Of a stretch of 64,000 bases of DNA, positions 62,870 to 64,000 are shown one piece after another (within the stretch, counting starts at the first letter, position 1; the number at the start of each line of letters is the position of its first letter). Position numbers and translations under genes: made by a program. This DNA comes from Buxus sempervirens (Eukaryota; Streptophyta; Magnoliopsida; Buxales; Buxaceae), in the NCBI GenBank assembly GCA_947561395.2, contig OX387184.1, positions 38,926,766 through 38,990,765 of the forward strand, in the 5' to 3' direction. The notes under the pieces were generated by a model, which saw nothing but the letters and a program-made list of their open reading frames with translations, was not told where the DNA came from and ran no database searches.

Positions 62870-63837
62870 TCGTAAAACCCAAGTTGAGAAAGAAAGATTG
62901 AGAGAGACTTACGGATCGCAGAGATCTCGGGAGCTTTTGATTTCTTTCCTTCCGTATCTTCTATCCACTTTAGTCATGCGAACCTTCACGGAAAAGAAAA
63001 TCTAAAATTCAAACGGAGACTTCAAAGCTATATTTTTTTAAAAATATTTCAACGATTAATAGCTCCAAACGAAAAGAAAAATATTAAGAACTAGTCGATT
63101 CTAGATTCCTCTATTAACTTTACCAGTAATGTTTCTGAACAGATTAATGGAGACCTCTGAAACTTCATTTTCGATCCCCGTAAAGAATTTTCTTGGAAAC
63201 TTTGGGGACTTTTTTAGGAAAAAAAATTTTATTTGTTTTCGAAGTTCAAACGAGAAACGGCTCTGATGCGAATTGAAAAGCTGAACGGAGGCCAAAAGAG
63301 AAGCGATTAGAAGTTTCAATCCGTTGAGTTTTGGATTTATAATGATATTAGAACTTCGATTTTGTCCTGTTTTTCTGAACCAAATGCAAATCGAACAGTT
63401 CAAATCGAATACATCAGTCAATACAGAAGAAAAGTTGAAAAGTTTTGGAAACGATCAACACATTTCCACTGATTTGTGCAGAGAAAACTTGTGCAATAGG
63501 TTTCAGAGGTCGATTTACAACATGGTAAAAGAGAATAAAACAGGAAAATAAAACTAATATACCTCCAGATTACTCTGCAACTCTCCCCATTTTGATTTTC
63601 CAATACGATCCGACAAAATCTTCTCTTACATAACACAGATATGAAAAAAGCTGTCGAAATTCGACTCTTCGTTTTGATTTTGATCGATTTTTGCCTCTCT
63701 TAGGAATAAAACTCGGGAGCAAAAGACGAACGTCGGAGATGCAAAAGAAATGGGAGAAAGGCGGGACTCTCTGGATTCGTGACTGGTGAGAAAAAGTCGG
63801 AAACGGCTTTAAAACGTGAGGAGAGAAGAATGGGTGA
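62870..63837. other. Intergenic region, possibly containing a distant 5' UTR exon on the minus strand
   Basis: No ORF with a recognisable domain. On the minus strand GAGATCTCTGCGATCC is followed by GTAAGTCTCTCTC (about 62925-62900), a good donor. GTATATTAG follows CTGGAG near 63563. Sequence around 63700-63780 is GC-richer and leader-like. This is suggestive only. Confidence 0.2.
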
Positions 63838-63926
63838 AAAAAAATATAAAATAATATGTTAATAAGATTGAATCATTTACGCCAAAAAAATATAAAATAA
63901 TATGTTAATAAGATTGAATCATTTGA
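63838..63926. repeat. 46-bp tandem duplication
   Basis: AAAAAAATATAAAATAATAT followed by GTTAATAAGATTGAATCATTT occurs at 63838 and 63884. Confidence 0.9.
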
Positions 63927-63940
63927 GCCATATGGACCTG

Positions 63941-63997
63941 CATAGCAGGCACAAACTTGACAAATTAACATTTGTTAGGTTTGTGCCTGCATGGCAT
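63941..63997. repeat. Hairpin at the right window edge
   Basis: GCAGGCACAAAC (63945-63956) pairs perfectly with GTTTGTGCCTGC (63979-63990) around a 22-bp AT-rich loop. Flanking CAT/ATG extends the stem. It may be the end of a MITE continuing beyond the window. Confidence 0.6.
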
Positions 63998-64000
63998 TGG

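Noticed and set aside
61500-63636. Minus ORFs of 60-106 residues right of the MITE
   Set aside because: Composition is that of AT-rich random frames; no motif, start context or partner exon supports them.

Overview
This is flowering-plant nuclear DNA, most likely from a eudicot or other broad-leaved angiosperm with a transposon-rich genome. It holds one recognisable host gene: a complete, seven-exon chloride channel gene of the CLC-c type on the minus strand (coding exons 57615 down to 32902, 769 residues). Most of the rest is transposable element. The species cannot be named from the sequence.

Region 1-13726 is a stack of nested insertions. A young 10.27-kb Sirevirus-type Ty1/copia element (94-10365, TSD CCAAG, LTRs about 97% identical) sits inside a long Gypsy-like LTR (1-93 plus 10371-12144). 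That LTR sits inside the 3' end of another LTR (to 12964), which adjoins a LINE 3' end with a poly-A tail (to 13726). The copia element has PBS, gag, a broken pol, an envelope-like ORF and a purine-rich tract. A stretch resembling its own LTR promoter, with a TATA box, lies in front of the envelope-like ORF.

Region 13727-17055 is an AT-rich, non-coding patchwork of diverged long repeats and a short recurring motif. Region 17411-31793 is one old minus-strand copia remnant with both LTRs, PBS, PPT and a decayed gag. It was later invaded by a CACTA-like element (right end at 20931), a solo LTR (21645-22649, TSD AATAT), and a nested pair of same-family LTRs in opposite orientation (24134-29826, TSD TAAAT, with 25134-27940 inside).

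Region 32902-57615 is the CLC-c gene. Its exons total 2.31 kb but the gene spans 24.7 kb, because introns 1, 3 and 4 are 10.1, 6.0 and 5.7 kb. They hold a nearly full-length LINE with a 17-bp TSD (48420-53732), older LINE pieces, a 3.25-kb solo LTR (35601-38852, TSD CCTAA), a 355-bp near-perfect foldback (56250-56604) and a small MITE-like element. All large intronic elements lie antisense to the gene.

Region 57616-64000 is the upstream intergenic side: a candidate TATA box, a 112-123-bp tandem duplication with a G-box in one copy, an imperfect hairpin, a Harbinger-type MITE with TTA TSD, and several small tandem duplications. I see no second protein gene there. No tRNA, rRNA or CRISPR was seen.
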